From ZC4RG17 sp036259475 (GTDB lineage Bacteria; Actinomycetota; Acidimicrobiia; Spongiisociales; ZC4RG35), in NCBI GenBank assembly GCA_036259475.1, contig DATABS010000056.1, forward strand, positions 49,769 to 113,768: a stretch of DNA of 64,000 bases, given 5' to 3'. Made by a program: the position numbers and the translations under genes. The notes beneath the pieces are model-generated. The model was not told the origin of the DNA, did not search any database, and was given only the letters and a program-made list of their open reading frames with translations. This document shows positions 1 to 8,343 of the stretch, piece after piece. Positions within the stretch are counted from its first letter, which is position 1. Each line of letters opens with the position of its first letter.

Positions 1-767
1 TCGCCGGGGCATATGACGTTGGTGGCGTCGGGCGCCACCTGCCAGATCTGGGAGATGCCGGGAGTGCCGGGGAAGCCGGTCAGCTCACCGACGTAATAGT
101 TGCCGTCGGGACCGACTGCCACCGACGTGGGCACGGATTGCGCCGGGAGCTCGGGAGGCAGCTCACAGAAGTCCGCCCCCTCCGGAGGAGCGTCCGGGCA
201 TCCGACCAGGTCCTTGAGGGGCTGGGTCGAACCCGGCTCCGCCGGGAACAGCGCCTTCCACTCGATCGTCCCGTCGTCCTGGACCTCCAAGAGGACGTTG
301 CCGGCGGCGTCGGCGACCAGGGTGGCGCCGTCGATCCGGGCGACGTCGTAGGGGTTCGATTCGATGTTGTCTTCTCCGACCAACGGGTCGTTCTGGTCGG
401 GGTTGTTGGCCTGCTCCCACTCCCACAGGTCGGCGATCATTTCCTCGCCGTCGCTGGAGATGCGGAACAGGGCCATCCCTCCCGGCATGTCCATCTCGGG
501 TGGCTGACCGGTGACGGCGACGAGGTCGCCATCCTCGGTCTCGACCGCATCGCTCACGCCCGGTAGCTCGGCGACGAGCTCGGCATCAGTCTGGGTCAGC
601 GACACGATCCCCTGACCGGTGTCTGACACGAGCAGGTTGCCCTCCGAATCGGCGTTCAGGCCGAACAACGGGGTGGCGTAATCGAAGTCTGGCGGGTCCG
701 CCGCCAGCGCCGGTATGGCGGCCGCCAACATGGCGGCACACGCGAACAAGACGACTGTGCGTCTCAT
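1..767 (-). CDS. ScyD/ScyE-family secreted protein (partial)
   Basis: The reading frame is open to the left edge of the window, so the C-terminus is missing. It begins MRRTVVLFACAAMLAAAIPALAA-like: a basic N-terminus, a hydrophobic core and an Ala-x-Ala cleavage site, i.e. a Sec signal peptide. The body is rich in short Gly-Asn/Asp turns and contains VGPDGNYYVGELTGFPGTPG, typical of ScyD/ScyE-family NHL-like beta-propeller proteins. A GGGAG Shine-Dalgarno lies just before the ATG at 767. Family members are predicted to be exported; a biochemical function is not established. It diverges from the O-antigen-ligase-like gene. Confidence 0.8.
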   Translation of the reverse strand, partial: MRRTVVLFACAAMLAAAIPALAADPPDFDYATPLFGLNADSEGNLLVSDTGQGIVSLTQTDAELVAELPGVSDAVETEDGDLVAVTGQPPEMDMPGGMALFRISSDGEEMIADLWEWEQANNPDQNDPLVGEDNIESNPYDVARIDGATLVADAAGNVLLEVQDDGTIEWKALFPAEPGSTQPLKDLVGCPDAPPEGADFCELPPELPAQSVPTSVAVGPDGNYYVGELTGFPGTPGISQIWQVAPDATNVICPG

Positions 768-876
768 GTCTCTCCCTTCCTCGCCCCGAATGGGCTGTAG
801 CGAACGGACGATAGCCTCACCGGCCGGCCTCCGAACACGTTACGAAATCGAATCCGACGACCAAGATGATGCCCCG

Positions 877-2685
877 ATGGAGCGCGCCTCTCCCATCCTC
901 GCCGCCCTCGTCATCGGTAGCGCCCTGATTTTCGATCCGGCCGGCTGGCAGCCCTTCGGGGCGAGCAAGTGGGTTCTGATCACCGTCACGGCGTGGCTGG
1001 CGGTGGCTGTCGTCCTCCTCGACGGGGCGCGGCTCCATCGGCCGTCCCTCATCGGGTGGGCCGTCTTCCTCCTTTGGGGCGCCGCGACGACGTGGACGGC
1101 GCTCGATCCCCTGTCGTCGTGGATCGGGACGCCCGACCGTCGCTTCGGCATGGTCGCCCTCCTCACCATGGCCGCCGCCTACGTAGCCGGTCAGGGTGTC
1201 TCCTCGGATCCGGGTCGTCGGTTGGTGGGCCGGTCCGCCGTCCTCGCCCTCCTCGGCTTGACGGTCTATGGCCTGGCCGAGGCGCTCGGGTGGGCGCCGG
1301 TCGAATTGTCCACCACCACAAACCGCATCGGGTCGGCCTACGGCTCGGCGGCCTATCTCGGTGCTGCCCTTTGCCTGCTCGTTCCTATCAGCGCTGGGGT
1401 GGCAATGTGCGCCGATGAGCGGCCGGCGTGGCGGCTGGCGGCGGCAGTGAGCGTCGCCGGCGGGCTTTTCCTGATGGCCGCCTCCGGCACGCAAGCCGTG
1501 CTCGTCGGCCTGGCCGCGGCGGCTCTGCTCACGCTTCCCGCATGGTGGGTGCGGAGACGAGCCATTGTCCCGGCTTCGTTCGGGGCAATCGTGATCGTCG
1601 TGCTAGCCGTGTCTCCGCTGAGCGAGCGCCTGGGAACCTCGTCGGTGGAAGGCCGTCTGGCGGAGTGGGACGTGGCCGCCTCGGTTCTGGCGGCCCATCC
1701 TGTCGTCGGGGTGGGACTCGAGGGTTACCGGATCGCTTTTCCTTCCCACGTCGATGTCGACTACGTGCAGACCTACGGGAGGTCCACAATCACCGACCGG
1801 GCCCACTCCGGCCCCCTCGACCTGGGTGTGGCCCTCGGGGTTCCCGGGCTGGTGGGCTGGGTGCTGACGGCCGCGTGGCTGGCCGGGCGGGCCTGGGCTG
1901 TCGTCGACAGACAGTCGCCGATCCTCACCGGTATGGCCGCGGCTGTGGTGGCGGTATTGGCCCAACAGCTCGTCCTCTTCCCCACCCTGGAGGTCGGGGT
2001 GGCCGGCTGGGCGATCGCCGGGATCATCGTCGCCGCCGGTCGCCGCGGTCGCTCGACACCGATACGGTCGTCGACTGCGGCCACAGTCGCCGCGTTGGTT
2101 GCCGTGGCCGCCCTAGGAGGGGGGCTGGCCGATATCGTCGCCGACCATATGGCGGCTTCGGCTCGTCGTAGCGGAGACGTGACGATGGCAGACCGGGCCA
2201 CCGCCATCCGGCCCGATTCCTTCCGATATCCCCTGCTGGCCGCCGACCTGGCGTTCCGCTCCGGCGACCTCGAGGTTGCCCTCGATCGAATCGAGCACGC
2301 CTCCGGCCTCGTATCGCTCGACCCGGCGATCCGTGTGGCCCAGGCCCGGACCTTGGCCGGGCTGGTCGCATCCGGCGAGCACCCGGCGGCGACAGGCGCC
2401 GCCACGGTGGGAGCCATCATCGAGCGAGACCCCCATCATCCCGAGCTGCGAATCATCCATGGCGAACTGCTGGCGACAGCGGGAATGGCGGTCGAAGCCG
2501 AGAGGGCGTGGCTCGCGGCGGCTCATCTCGCGCCGCGCCACATCGTGCCTCAATTGCGGCTGGCCGAGCTCTACCTGGCGGTCGATCGCCTGGACCGCGC
2601 CCGGGAGGCCCTGGCAAGGGCCCGTGAGATAGATCGGACCCACCCGGAGGTCGATCGCCTGGAAGAGGCGCTGGATGCGACGTGA
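877..2685 (+). CDS. O-antigen-ligase-like membrane protein with TPR tail
   Basis: Predicted 602-residue inner-membrane protein. The first ~430 residues form about ten hydrophobic helices separated by short basic loops. A periplasmic-type loop around residues 255-310 has the GVGLEGYR...YGRSTITDRAHSGPLD pattern of the Wzy_C/O-antigen ligase family, including the conserved His. The last ~150 residues are helical TPR-like repeats (HPELRIIHGELLATAG, APRHIVPQLRLAELYLA). The frame is open further upstream, but that part is antisense to the ScyD signal peptide, so I chose the ATG at 877. It overlaps the following sigma-factor gene by 11 bases, so they are probably co-transcribed. Substrate is unknown: a polysaccharide ligase or polymerase role is inference. 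Confidence 0.75.
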   Translation: MERASPILAALVIGSALIFDPAGWQPFGASKWVLITVTAWLAVAVVLLDGARLHRPSLIGWAVFLLWGAATTWTALDPLSSWIGTPDRRFGMVALLTMAAAYVAGQGVSSDPGRRLVGRSAVLALLGLTVYGLAEALGWAPVELSTTTNRIGSAYGSAAYLGAALCLLVPISAGVAMCADERPAWRLAAAVSVAGGLFLMAASGTQAVLVGLAAAALLTLPAWWVRRRAIVPASFGAIVIVVLAVSPLSERLGTSSVEGRLAEWDVAASVLAAHPVVGVGLEGYRIAFPSHVDVDYVQTYGRSTITDRAHSGPLDLGVALGVPGLVGWVLTAAWLAGRAWAVVDRQSPILTGMAAAVVAVLAQQLVLFPTLEVGVAGWAIAGIIVAAGRRGRSTPIRSSTAATVAALVAVAALGGGLADIVADHMAASARRSGDVTMADRATAIRPDSFRYPLLAADLAFRSGDLEVALDRIEHASGLVSLDPAIRVAQARTLAGLVASGEHPAATGAATVGAIIERDPHHPELRIIHGELLATAGMAVEAERAWLAAAHLAPRHIVPQLRLAELYLAVDRLDRAREALARAREIDRTHPEVDRLEEALDAT

Positions 2686-3253
2686 ACCAAACCGACCCCC
2701 CGAGCGTGTAACCCCTGTGCAAGCACCAACCTGGAACCCGGCGGTGACGGGCCACGAGATCGCTCGGGTCGAAGTCGACGCACGACCGGGCTTCACCGCG
2801 TTCTACGACCAGACATACCGCCGGGTGGCGGCTGCCCTTTCATCCACGCTCGCCGATCGCGACCTGGGAATCGAGGCGGCCGACGAGGCCATGGCCCGCT
2901 GTTACGCCCATTGGGCCACCGTAGGTCGATACGACAATCCGGCCGGCTGGGTCTACCGGGTGGGTCTCAATTGGGCGCTGTCGTGGCGTCGCAAGCTGGC
3001 CCGCCGTCACACCCTTCCCCCGCCCGAGCACGTCGAGGCAACGTTGCCCGCCGATCCGCAGATCGCCGAGGCACTGGCGGCTCTCGACATGCGTCTGCGG
3101 ACGGTCGTCGTGTGTCGAATCCTTCTCGACTGGTCGACCGAGGACACGGCCGCCGCCCTCCAGATCAAGCCCGGCACCGTCAAGTCCCGGCTGCACCGAG
3201 GACTGGGCCGGCTCGGTGAGATGCTGGCCCACTTCGAGCAAGGACACCTGTGA
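2675..3253 (+). CDS. ECF-type RNA polymerase sigma factor
   Basis: 192 residues. A sigma-2 region (about 50-110: FTAFYDQTYRRVAAAL ... AADEAMARCYAHW ... NPAGWVYRVGLNWA) and a sigma-4 helix-turn-helix (about 130-180: ALDMRLRTVVVCRILLDWSTEDTAAALQIKPGTVKSRLHRG) are both visible with the usual spacing. Starts are possible at ATG 2675 (overlapping the upstream stop) or GTG 2744. It overlaps the next gene by a single base (TGATG), implying translational coupling. It probably directs transcription of a small regulon under control of the membrane protein encoded next; the target promoters cannot be read from here. Confidence 0.85.
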   Translation: MRREPNRPPERVTPVQAPTWNPAVTGHEIARVEVDARPGFTAFYDQTYRRVAAALSSTLADRDLGIEAADEAMARCYAHWATVGRYDNPAGWVYRVGLNWALSWRRKLARRHTLPPPEHVEATLPADPQIAEALAALDMRLRTVVVCRILLDWSTEDTAAALQIKPGTVKSRLHRGLGRLGEMLAHFEQGHL

Positions 3254-4851
3254 TGCACCTGGACGACCGCCTCCGCGCCCACATGGAAGCGCAGATGGCC
3301 GCGGCGCCTTCCCCTGACCTGGGAGATGTGATGGAAAGAGGAGACACGATCCGACGCCGTCGACGCCTCCTGGCGACCGGCTTGCCCGTCGCCGCGGCTG
3401 TCGTGATCGTCACCGGCATGGTGGTTGCGCAACAGCGACCAAACGATCCGGAAAGCTCCGTGGACGAAGCCGTGGCGGACAACGCCGAGCTGTCCATGGA
3501 CGTCGGGGCGCTCGACTGGGCGACCGAGCCTGCTGACCTCGGCTGGTCGCGGCAGAGTCTCAGCTCCGACGGCGTCCTCTTCGCCTTGTCCACCGCTCCC
3601 GGCGCACGGTGGGAGAACTTCCCCAATGGCAACATCCCCCAGGCGATCTATACGTCCACCGACGGCTCGACCTGGGCCAGCCACCCGGTCGGAGGATCGT
3701 GGGTGTCCGCCATCGCCGCCGCCGATGGTCTGTTGTACGCGGTGGGAACCGCGCCGGGCGCCGAAGCCGACTCGGTCGCCGTGCAGGTGGGGATCTCCGA
3801 GGACCAGGGCGACACGTTCGAGAGCGTCACCCTTCCGATCCAGCGGACCGGTCCGGGAGTGTTCGACACCGATGTGATAGCGGCGGGCGATGGGGTTCTG
3901 GCGTTGGCGATGAGTCGCACTTCGCTCGATCCGGCGTCCCTACTTCCTGCGGGAACGCTGGACGGCACGGTCGAACCGGTGATCCTGGAAGAGGGAATCG
4001 CGGTCGTTCCGATCGACGCCGCGGAGCGAGCGTACGAGACGTGCTTCGGCGGAGATGCCGCTCGGTGCCAGGAAGTCATCGATCACGACGCCACCTTCTA
4101 CGCCTCCTGGGACGAGTTGGGTGTCGAAGCGGAGAACGTCGCCTTCGGGGAGACAGTCGAGTACTCGGCGTTCTGGGCTGGCAACGGAAGGGACTTCGAC
4201 GAGGTCGACTACCCGTTCCCGGACGGATTCGTCGAGCAGGTCTTCCAAGTTGGCCGAGGTGCCGTCGCCGCGGTGAGCACCCAGGCTGGCACCCAGCTGT
4301 TCGCCTCCGACGACGCCCGCAACTGGCGGCGGGTGGCCGCCGACGTCCCGGTCGGATTCGTCAGGTCGGCGGGCCTGACCGCTGATGGCGTGGTGGTCGT
4401 CAGCCAGCCGCCCAACGGACAGGGCGTCTCCGTGTTCCGGGCTCCCGATCTGTCCGGACCCTGGGCGGAGGTGTCCGTCGCCGACCTGCTGCCGGAGGCT
4501 CTGAAGGGTCAGAATGCGGTCTGGATCGGCGCCGCCGCCGTCGGTGAAGGCGGGGTAGCGGTGAGCCTCTCGATCGAACAGGCAGTCCCCGTGGATAGAG
4601 GCGGGAACCCGATATCCCAGCTGGCTGATGAGTTCCTTGGTAGGGACGGGGTCGAGCCTGCCGCCGAGTTCCGACCGGTTGGAGCTCTGCTCGTGTCCAA
4701 GGATCTCAACTCTTGGTCGCTGCTTTCCACTGCGGACCTAGGCGACTTCGTTGACTTCCTGATGTTCGGGCCGGACGGCAACCTCATCGCCCAGGCCACC
4801 AAGTCGGACAACGGACGCCCCGTCCGCGTCCAGGCGATCGCCACCCCCTAG
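3253..4851 (+). CDS. Membrane-anchored beta-propeller-like protein, probable partner of the sigma factor
   Basis: About 532 residues. A charged cytoplasmic N-terminus (HLDDRLRAHMEAQMAA...DLGDVMERGDTIRRRRR) precedes one transmembrane helix (LLATGLPVAAAVVIVTGMVVA, about 37-57) and a large extracytoplasmic domain. The latter has recurring SxDGxTW/ SxDxxxW turns (STDGSTWASHPVGG, SEDQGDTFESVTL, ASDDARNWRRVA, SKDLNSWSLL) like BNR/sialidase-type propeller blades. One-base overlap with the sigma-factor stop suggests an anti-sigma-like partner, but no ZAS zinc motif is visible, so that role is inferred from position and topology only. Confidence 0.6.
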   Translation: MHLDDRLRAHMEAQMAAAPSPDLGDVMERGDTIRRRRRLLATGLPVAAAVVIVTGMVVAQQRPNDPESSVDEAVADNAELSMDVGALDWATEPADLGWSRQSLSSDGVLFALSTAPGARWENFPNGNIPQAIYTSTDGSTWASHPVGGSWVSAIAAADGLLYAVGTAPGAEADSVAVQVGISEDQGDTFESVTLPIQRTGPGVFDTDVIAAGDGVLALAMSRTSLDPASLLPAGTLDGTVEPVILEEGIAVVPIDAAERAYETCFGGDAARCQEVIDHDATFYASWDELGVEAENVAFGETVEYSAFWAGNGRDFDEVDYPFPDGFVEQVFQVGRGAVAAVSTQAGTQLFASDDARNWRRVAADVPVGFVRSAGLTADGVVVVSQPPNGQGVSVFRAPDLSGPWAEVSVADLLPEALKGQNAVWIGAAAVGEGGVAVSLSIEQAVPVDRGGNPISQLADEFLGRDGVEPAAEFRPVGALLVSKDLNSWSLLSTADLGDFVDFLMFGPDGNLIAQATKSDNGRPVRVQAIATP

Positions 4852-4898
4852 TTCTCGCCCGACATTCCCGGCTGTTTGGTGGCGATGTCGGGCGAGAA
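4852..4898. repeat. Perfect palindrome, element E1 (related to 18586-18628)
   Basis: TTCTCGCCCGACAT at 4852-4865 is the exact reverse complement of ATGTCGGGCGAGAA at 4885-4898, with a 19-base loop. It fills the whole gap between two convergent genes and could act as a bidirectional terminator, although no T-run follows. The left half (TTCTCGCCCGACATTCC) is nearly identical to the one at 18586, so this is probably a dispersed REP-like element. Confidence 0.8.
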
Positions 4899-4900
4899 TG

Positions 4901-5863
4901 TCAGTGGCAGACCCAGTGCTGCCAGCCGCCGCCGGGGTAGTCGTAGAGCAGATAAGCGGCGGCAGCCACGTTGGCCTCCGGGTCGAAAATGGACGCTCCG
5001 GCGAACCCGGCGGCTGCCGCCCTCTCCGGCCAGTAGCGGGGCATGTGCTGGAACAAGCCGCTGGCGCCCGACCAAGGATTGCGGGCGTTGGGATCGCCCC
5101 TCGACTCGCATGCCATGACCCTGATTGCCCGATCGACGTCGCCCGGCTCGAAGTACTGCTCGACCAGTGGGCGCCAGCCTTCCGCTCCTGGCCCCGTCGG
5201 CCACTCGGCGCCGTCCAACTCTTCGACGATCTCACTGGGGATCTCGGGCACCTTGGCAGGAGGCTCGAGATCGAGCGCCCGGGCCAGGAAGCTGGCCATC
5301 TCCGCACGCGTGACGGTCCGGTGAGGGCAGAAACGGCCTTCTTCGCAACCGTGGGTGATTCCGGCCGCGGCGAGGGCGGCGATGTTGCGCTCGTGGACCG
5401 TTCCGTCGTCGTCGGCGAAGACGTCGACCTCTGATGGAGGAAGCTCGAGGGCGCGCACCACCAGACTGGCCATCTGACCCCGGCTCAACTCCGATCCGGG
5501 GCAGTAGCGCTTCGGCTCGCAGCCCTCGGTGATATCGGCGGCGGCGATGGCGGCGATCTCGGCGGCGAACTGGTTCCCCGTCGTGTCGGAGAATCCGTGC
5601 TCCTCGGGATGGGGAAGCTCGAGGCCGCGAGCGAGGAAGGCGGCCACCTCGCCGCGGGTCACTTCCTCGTCGGGACAGAAGAGCCACTCTTCGCATCCCG
5701 ACGTGATACCCGCTTTCCACAACGCCGCCACATCGAGCTCATGGATCGAGCCGTCTACGTCGGCAAAAGGACCCCGCCCATCGGCTTCGGGGGTGGAGCC
5801 CGAGGCCGGGGCGGCCAGTGAGAGAAGCGCACCGGTTGCCACCAGTGCCATTCGTGTCTTCAT
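4901..5863 (-). CDS. Secreted SLH-repeat lytic-transglycosylase-like protein
   Basis: 320 residues. Signal peptide (MKTRMALVATGALLSLAAPASG), then three SLH-like repeats at about 33-83, 88-142 and 148-200, each with AGITxGC...FCP...VTRxEMAxFLxRAL. The C-terminal domain (about 228-320) is a transglycosylase/lysozyme-like fold: VMACESRGDPNARNP, with Glu253 the expected catalytic acid, then GASGLFQHMP. It likely cleaves peptidoglycan while held at the cell surface by the repeats. Start chosen at 5863 because GGAGG lies 8 bases upstream; longer upstream frames run through a structured leader. The same catalytic module occurs at 32176-33327 with a different N-terminus. Confidence 0.85.
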   Translation of the reverse strand: MKTRMALVATGALLSLAAPASGSTPEADGRGPFADVDGSIHELDVAALWKAGITSGCEEWLFCPDEEVTRGEVAAFLARGLELPHPEEHGFSDTTGNQFAAEIAAIAAADITEGCEPKRYCPGSELSRGQMASLVVRALELPPSEVDVFADDDGTVHERNIAALAAAGITHGCEEGRFCPHRTVTRAEMASFLARALDLEPPAKVPEIPSEIVEELDGAEWPTGPGAEGWRPLVEQYFEPGDVDRAIRVMACESRGDPNARNPWSGASGLFQHMPRYWPERAAAAGFAGASIFDPEANVAAAAYLLYDYPGGGWQHWVCH

Positions 5864-6060
5864 TTTCAAATACCTCCGCGGCGACCCCTGGCGGGTCGGC
5901 TCTGGGACAAAAGGAAAACCCCGGTGCTTACCGGGGTTTGCAGATGCAAGCACGTTGCTTGCGCCAGCTAAGACCGTAATGAGCCTGCCGTGGCTATACG
6001 AAATTCCTCTAGACCGCTTTTTCGCGTATCCGCTGCACCTAGAGGCAGCCAACAGCGAGC
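5864..6060 (-). promoter_or_regulatory. Structured 5' leader with terminator-like hairpin (candidate attenuator/riboswitch)
   Basis: On the minus strand this gap upstream of the SLH-transglycosylase contains, in transcript order, GCTGC/GCAGC (6049-6032), alternative CCTCTAG/CTAGAGG pairing (6045-6039 with 6012-6006), ATACG/CGTAT (6029-6025 with 6000-5996), GCAAGCA-acg-TGCTTGC (5962-5946) and CCCCGGT-aagc-ACCGGGG followed by TTTT (5936-5915). The last is a good intrinsic terminator only ~50 bases before the start codon. Mutually exclusive stems plus a terminator suggest attenuation. It does not match a riboswitch class I can identify; it could simply be a late terminator for lhgO. Confidence 0.5.
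5915..5936 (-). terminator. Intrinsic terminator-like hairpin in leader
   Basis: Seven-base GC-rich stem CCCCGGT/ACCGGGG, four-base loop, followed on the minus strand by TTTT then CCTTTTG. It lies between lhgO and the transglycosylase gene, much closer to the latter's start. Confidence 0.6.
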
Positions 6061-6124
6061 GACAACGGCGTCGGTCCGACAGGCGGCGCCACGTCCGGAG
6101 TCGATGTCCAACTCGTCTCGGGGT

Positions 6125-7315
6125 CTACCCCTGGTCGATGACGGAGGCGATGTGTTGGCCGATCGCCAGCGACGCGGTGGCGGCCGGAGAGGGAGCGTTG
6201 AGTACGTGCAGTGCCCCGTCCTGGCGCAGCAGGGCGAAGTCGTCCACCAATCGGCCGTCGGGAGAAACCGCTTGGGCTCTGACTCCCGCTCCGGCGGGCT
6301 TCAAGTCGGCCCTGTCGAGCTCGGGAAGGAGGCGTCGAGCGGCCCGGGCATACAGGTTCACCGACCTGGATCGCACGATTTCGGCCAGTCCCGTACCGGC
6401 GTAACGCAGGGCGAGGCGGGGGAATCCGGGCGTGGTCAGCGAGCGACGAAACTCCCCCCAGTCGGGTCGAGCGCCCCGATAGTGATGCCGCCCGATGGCG
6501 GGGACGGCGTTGGGACCGACCTCGACCACGCCGTCGATGCGTCGGGTGAAATGGACACCGAGGAAAGGAAAGCGTGGGTCGGGAACCGGATAGACGAGGT
6601 GGCGAACCATCTCTTCGGAACGTCCGCTCAGCGAGAAGTACTCTCCCCGGAAGGGCACGATCCGGACCGGAGGCTCGGCTCCGGCGAGGTCGGCGACCCG
6701 GTCGGAGTGGAGCCCGGCGCAGGCGACGAATCTCTCGGCCGTCACCGATCCGGCAGGACCTGCGATCTCCCAGCCGCCATCCCGCCTGACGATCGATGTG
6801 ACCGGCCAGCCGGTTCGGATGTCAGCGGGCACCGTGTCGGCCAGCGCGCGTGTCACGCCTCCGAAGTCCGCCACGCCCGCTTCGGGCACGTGCAAGGCGG
6901 CCACCCCCTCGATGTGGGGTTCGATTTCCTCCCACTCGCCCGGACCCAGCCGCCGCAGTCCGATCAGGCCGTTGGCGTTACCCCGGGTGTGCAGGCGGTC
7001 CAGCCGGTTTGCTTCGTCGGCCGAAGTGGCGACCACCAGCTTGCCGGTGATGTCATGGGCGATTCCGTGTGTCCTACAGAACTCGATCATCCGGCGACGA
7101 CCCTCAACGCACAGGCGTGCCCGCAGAGAGCCGGGCGTGTAGTAGAGGCCGGAGTGGATGACACCGCTGTTGTGGCCGCTCTGGTGAACCCCGGGCGTGG
7201 CTTCCGCTTCCAGAACCACGATCGTCGCCTGAGGGTGCCGGTCGGTGAGGGCCCGAGCGGTGGCGAGGCCGACGATGCCGGCGCCAATGACCACGAAGTC
7301 GGCCCTATCGCTCAT
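6125..7315 (-). CDS. lhgO: L-2-hydroxyglutarate oxidase
   Basis: 396 residues, FAD-dependent DAO-family oxidoreductase. N-terminal Rossmann dinucleotide motif VVIGAGIVGLATA (about 8-20), then the LhgO hallmark GVHQSGHNSGVIHSGLYY and C-terminal LNAPSPAATASLAIG. It oxidises L-2-hydroxyglutarate, a by-product of promiscuous malate/lactate dehydrogenase activity, to 2-oxoglutarate. Length is normal for the family. The ATG at 7315 overlaps the stop of the EVE-protein gene by four bases (ATGA), so the pair is co-translated; longer upstream frames are antisense noise. Confidence 0.92.
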   Translation of the reverse strand: MSDRADFVVIGAGIVGLATARALTDRHPQATIVVLEAEATPGVHQSGHNSGVIHSGLYYTPGSLRARLCVEGRRRMIEFCRTHGIAHDITGKLVVATSADEANRLDRLHTRGNANGLIGLRRLGPGEWEEIEPHIEGVAALHVPEAGVADFGGVTRALADTVPADIRTGWPVTSIVRRDGGWEIAGPAGSVTAERFVACAGLHSDRVADLAGAEPPVRIVPFRGEYFSLSGRSEEMVRHLVYPVPDPRFPFLGVHFTRRIDGVVEVGPNAVPAIGRHHYRGARPDWGEFRRSLTTPGFPRLALRYAGTGLAEIVRSRSVNLYARAARRLLPELDRADLKPAGAGVRAQAVSPDGRLVDDFALLRQDGALHVLNAPSPAATASLAIGQHIASVIDQG

Positions 7316-7767
7316 TGGCCGGCCAGCCCGACGACGAAGTCGAACTCGTCCTTGGTAACCGGCTGAACCGAGAGGCGCGACCGGTTGAGGAGAACCATGT
7401 CGGACAGCTCGGGATATTCCTTCAGCTCGTCGATCGTGATCAGCCGGTCGAACTTGCGAACGAAACCGATGTCGACCATGAACCAGCGCGGCTCCTCTGG
7501 AGTCGACTTGGGATCGAAGTACTTCGAGTCCGGATCCCACGCGGTGTGGTCGGGGTACGACTCCCTGACCACCTCGGCGAGACCGGCCACCCCGGGAGGC
7601 CGAAGCTGGGAGTGATAGAAAAGGACCATATCGCCCACCTTCATTTCATCTCGCATGAGGTTGCGAGCCTGGTAGCTCCGAACCCCGTCCCAGTGGGTCG
7701 TGCCGTCGGCAGCGAGATCGTCGATCGAGTAGGCGTCCGGCTCCGTCTTCATCAACCAATGTCGCAT
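7312..7767 (-). CDS. EVE-domain protein (THYN1-like)
   Basis: 151 residues covering a single EVE (PUA-like) domain: MRHWLMKTEPDAYSIDDL, WDGVRSYQARN, GDMVLFYHS and FMVDIGFVRKF are characteristic. EVE domains bind modified bases in nucleic acids in characterised members; ligand here is unknown. It is the first gene of a two-gene unit with lhgO (four-base overlap). The divergent small gene at 7801 leaves only 33 bases for both promoters. Confidence 0.9.
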   Translation of the reverse strand: MRHWLMKTEPDAYSIDDLAADGTTHWDGVRSYQARNLMRDEMKVGDMVLFYHSQLRPPGVAGLAEVVRESYPDHTAWDPDSKYFDPKSTPEEPRWFMVDIGFVRKFDRLITIDELKEYPELSDMVLLNRSRLSVQPVTKDEFDFVVGLAGQ

Positions 7768-7800
7768 GCCCAGGGATTGTGGCACGGGTACCGTGAGGGC

Positions 7801-8022
7801 ATGGAAGAGGAGTGGTACTACTGCGTCGAGCACGACCGCGTGGAAGCCAAGTTCGGCTGCCGGATCACCAACCGCCTGGGACCCTATGCCACTCGCGAAG
7901 AAGCCGAGCAGGCGCTGGAGAAGGTGGAGCAACGGAACGCCGAATGGGAAGACGATCCCGACTGGCAGGATGACCCGTGGGGAGACGCCACCGACCAGGA
8001 CGAGGAACGTCGCGACATCTGA
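7801..8022 (+). CDS. Small acidic SPOR-like conserved protein
   Basis: 73 residues: MEEEWYYCVEHDRVEAKFGCRITNRLGPYATREEAEQALEK followed by a very acidic Asp/Glu/Trp tail. I recognise it as a small conserved actinobacterial protein sometimes described as SPOR-like because of the GPYATREEAEQAL motif. A TACCGT -10-like box ends 6 bases before the ATG, so the transcript is likely leaderless. No function assigned. Base use matches its neighbours. Confidence 0.75.
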   Translation: MEEEWYYCVEHDRVEAKFGCRITNRLGPYATREEAEQALEKVEQRNAEWEDDPDWQDDPWGDATDQDEERRDI

Positions 8023-8028
8023 GCTGTT

Positions 8029-8343
8029 TCAAACGAGCCAGCGCAGGAGCCAGAGGGTGCCCATCCCCGCCACCAGCACCCAGACCAGCGACCTGCTGCG
8101 CCAGCCCACCAGTCCCCCGACGCCGAGCGCCACCGCCTCCACCCACCCTGACTGCCCGGCGCCTCCGAACGAGAGGGACACGACGAGGGCGGCCATCACC
8201 GCCGGAGCGACGTAACGAAGCGCCTCTTGCACCACCGGCGGAAATTGGCGATCTGCGAGAGCCAGGATGAAGACGGAGCGCATCAGATAGCTGCCGATCC
8301 CAACCACAACGGTGGAGATCAGAAGGATCCAAAAGCCGCTCAT
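8029..8343 (-). CDS. azlD: AzlD-family branched-chain amino acid exporter subunit
   Basis: 104 residues with four hydrophobic segments; FWILLISTVVVGIGSYLMRSVFIL and LRYVAPAVMAALVV are typical of AzlD, the small partner of AzlC in LIV-E type exporters. Its ATG overlaps the azlC stop by four bases. It converges on the small gene at 7801 with a 6-base gap. Confidence 0.88.
   Translation of the reverse strand: MSGFWILLISTVVVGIGSYLMRSVFILALADRQFPPVVQEALRYVAPAVMAALVVSLSFGGAGQSGWVEAVALGVGGLVGWRSRSLVWVLVAGMGTLWLLRWLV

Noticed and set aside
5864..6060. c-di-AMP (ydaO-yuaA) riboswitch
   Set aside because: The CCCCGGTAAGC stretch resembles the 3' end of the ydaO core, but the GAATCC and GTCAGCTAA elements are absent and the segment folds as a simple terminator, so no class is assigned.
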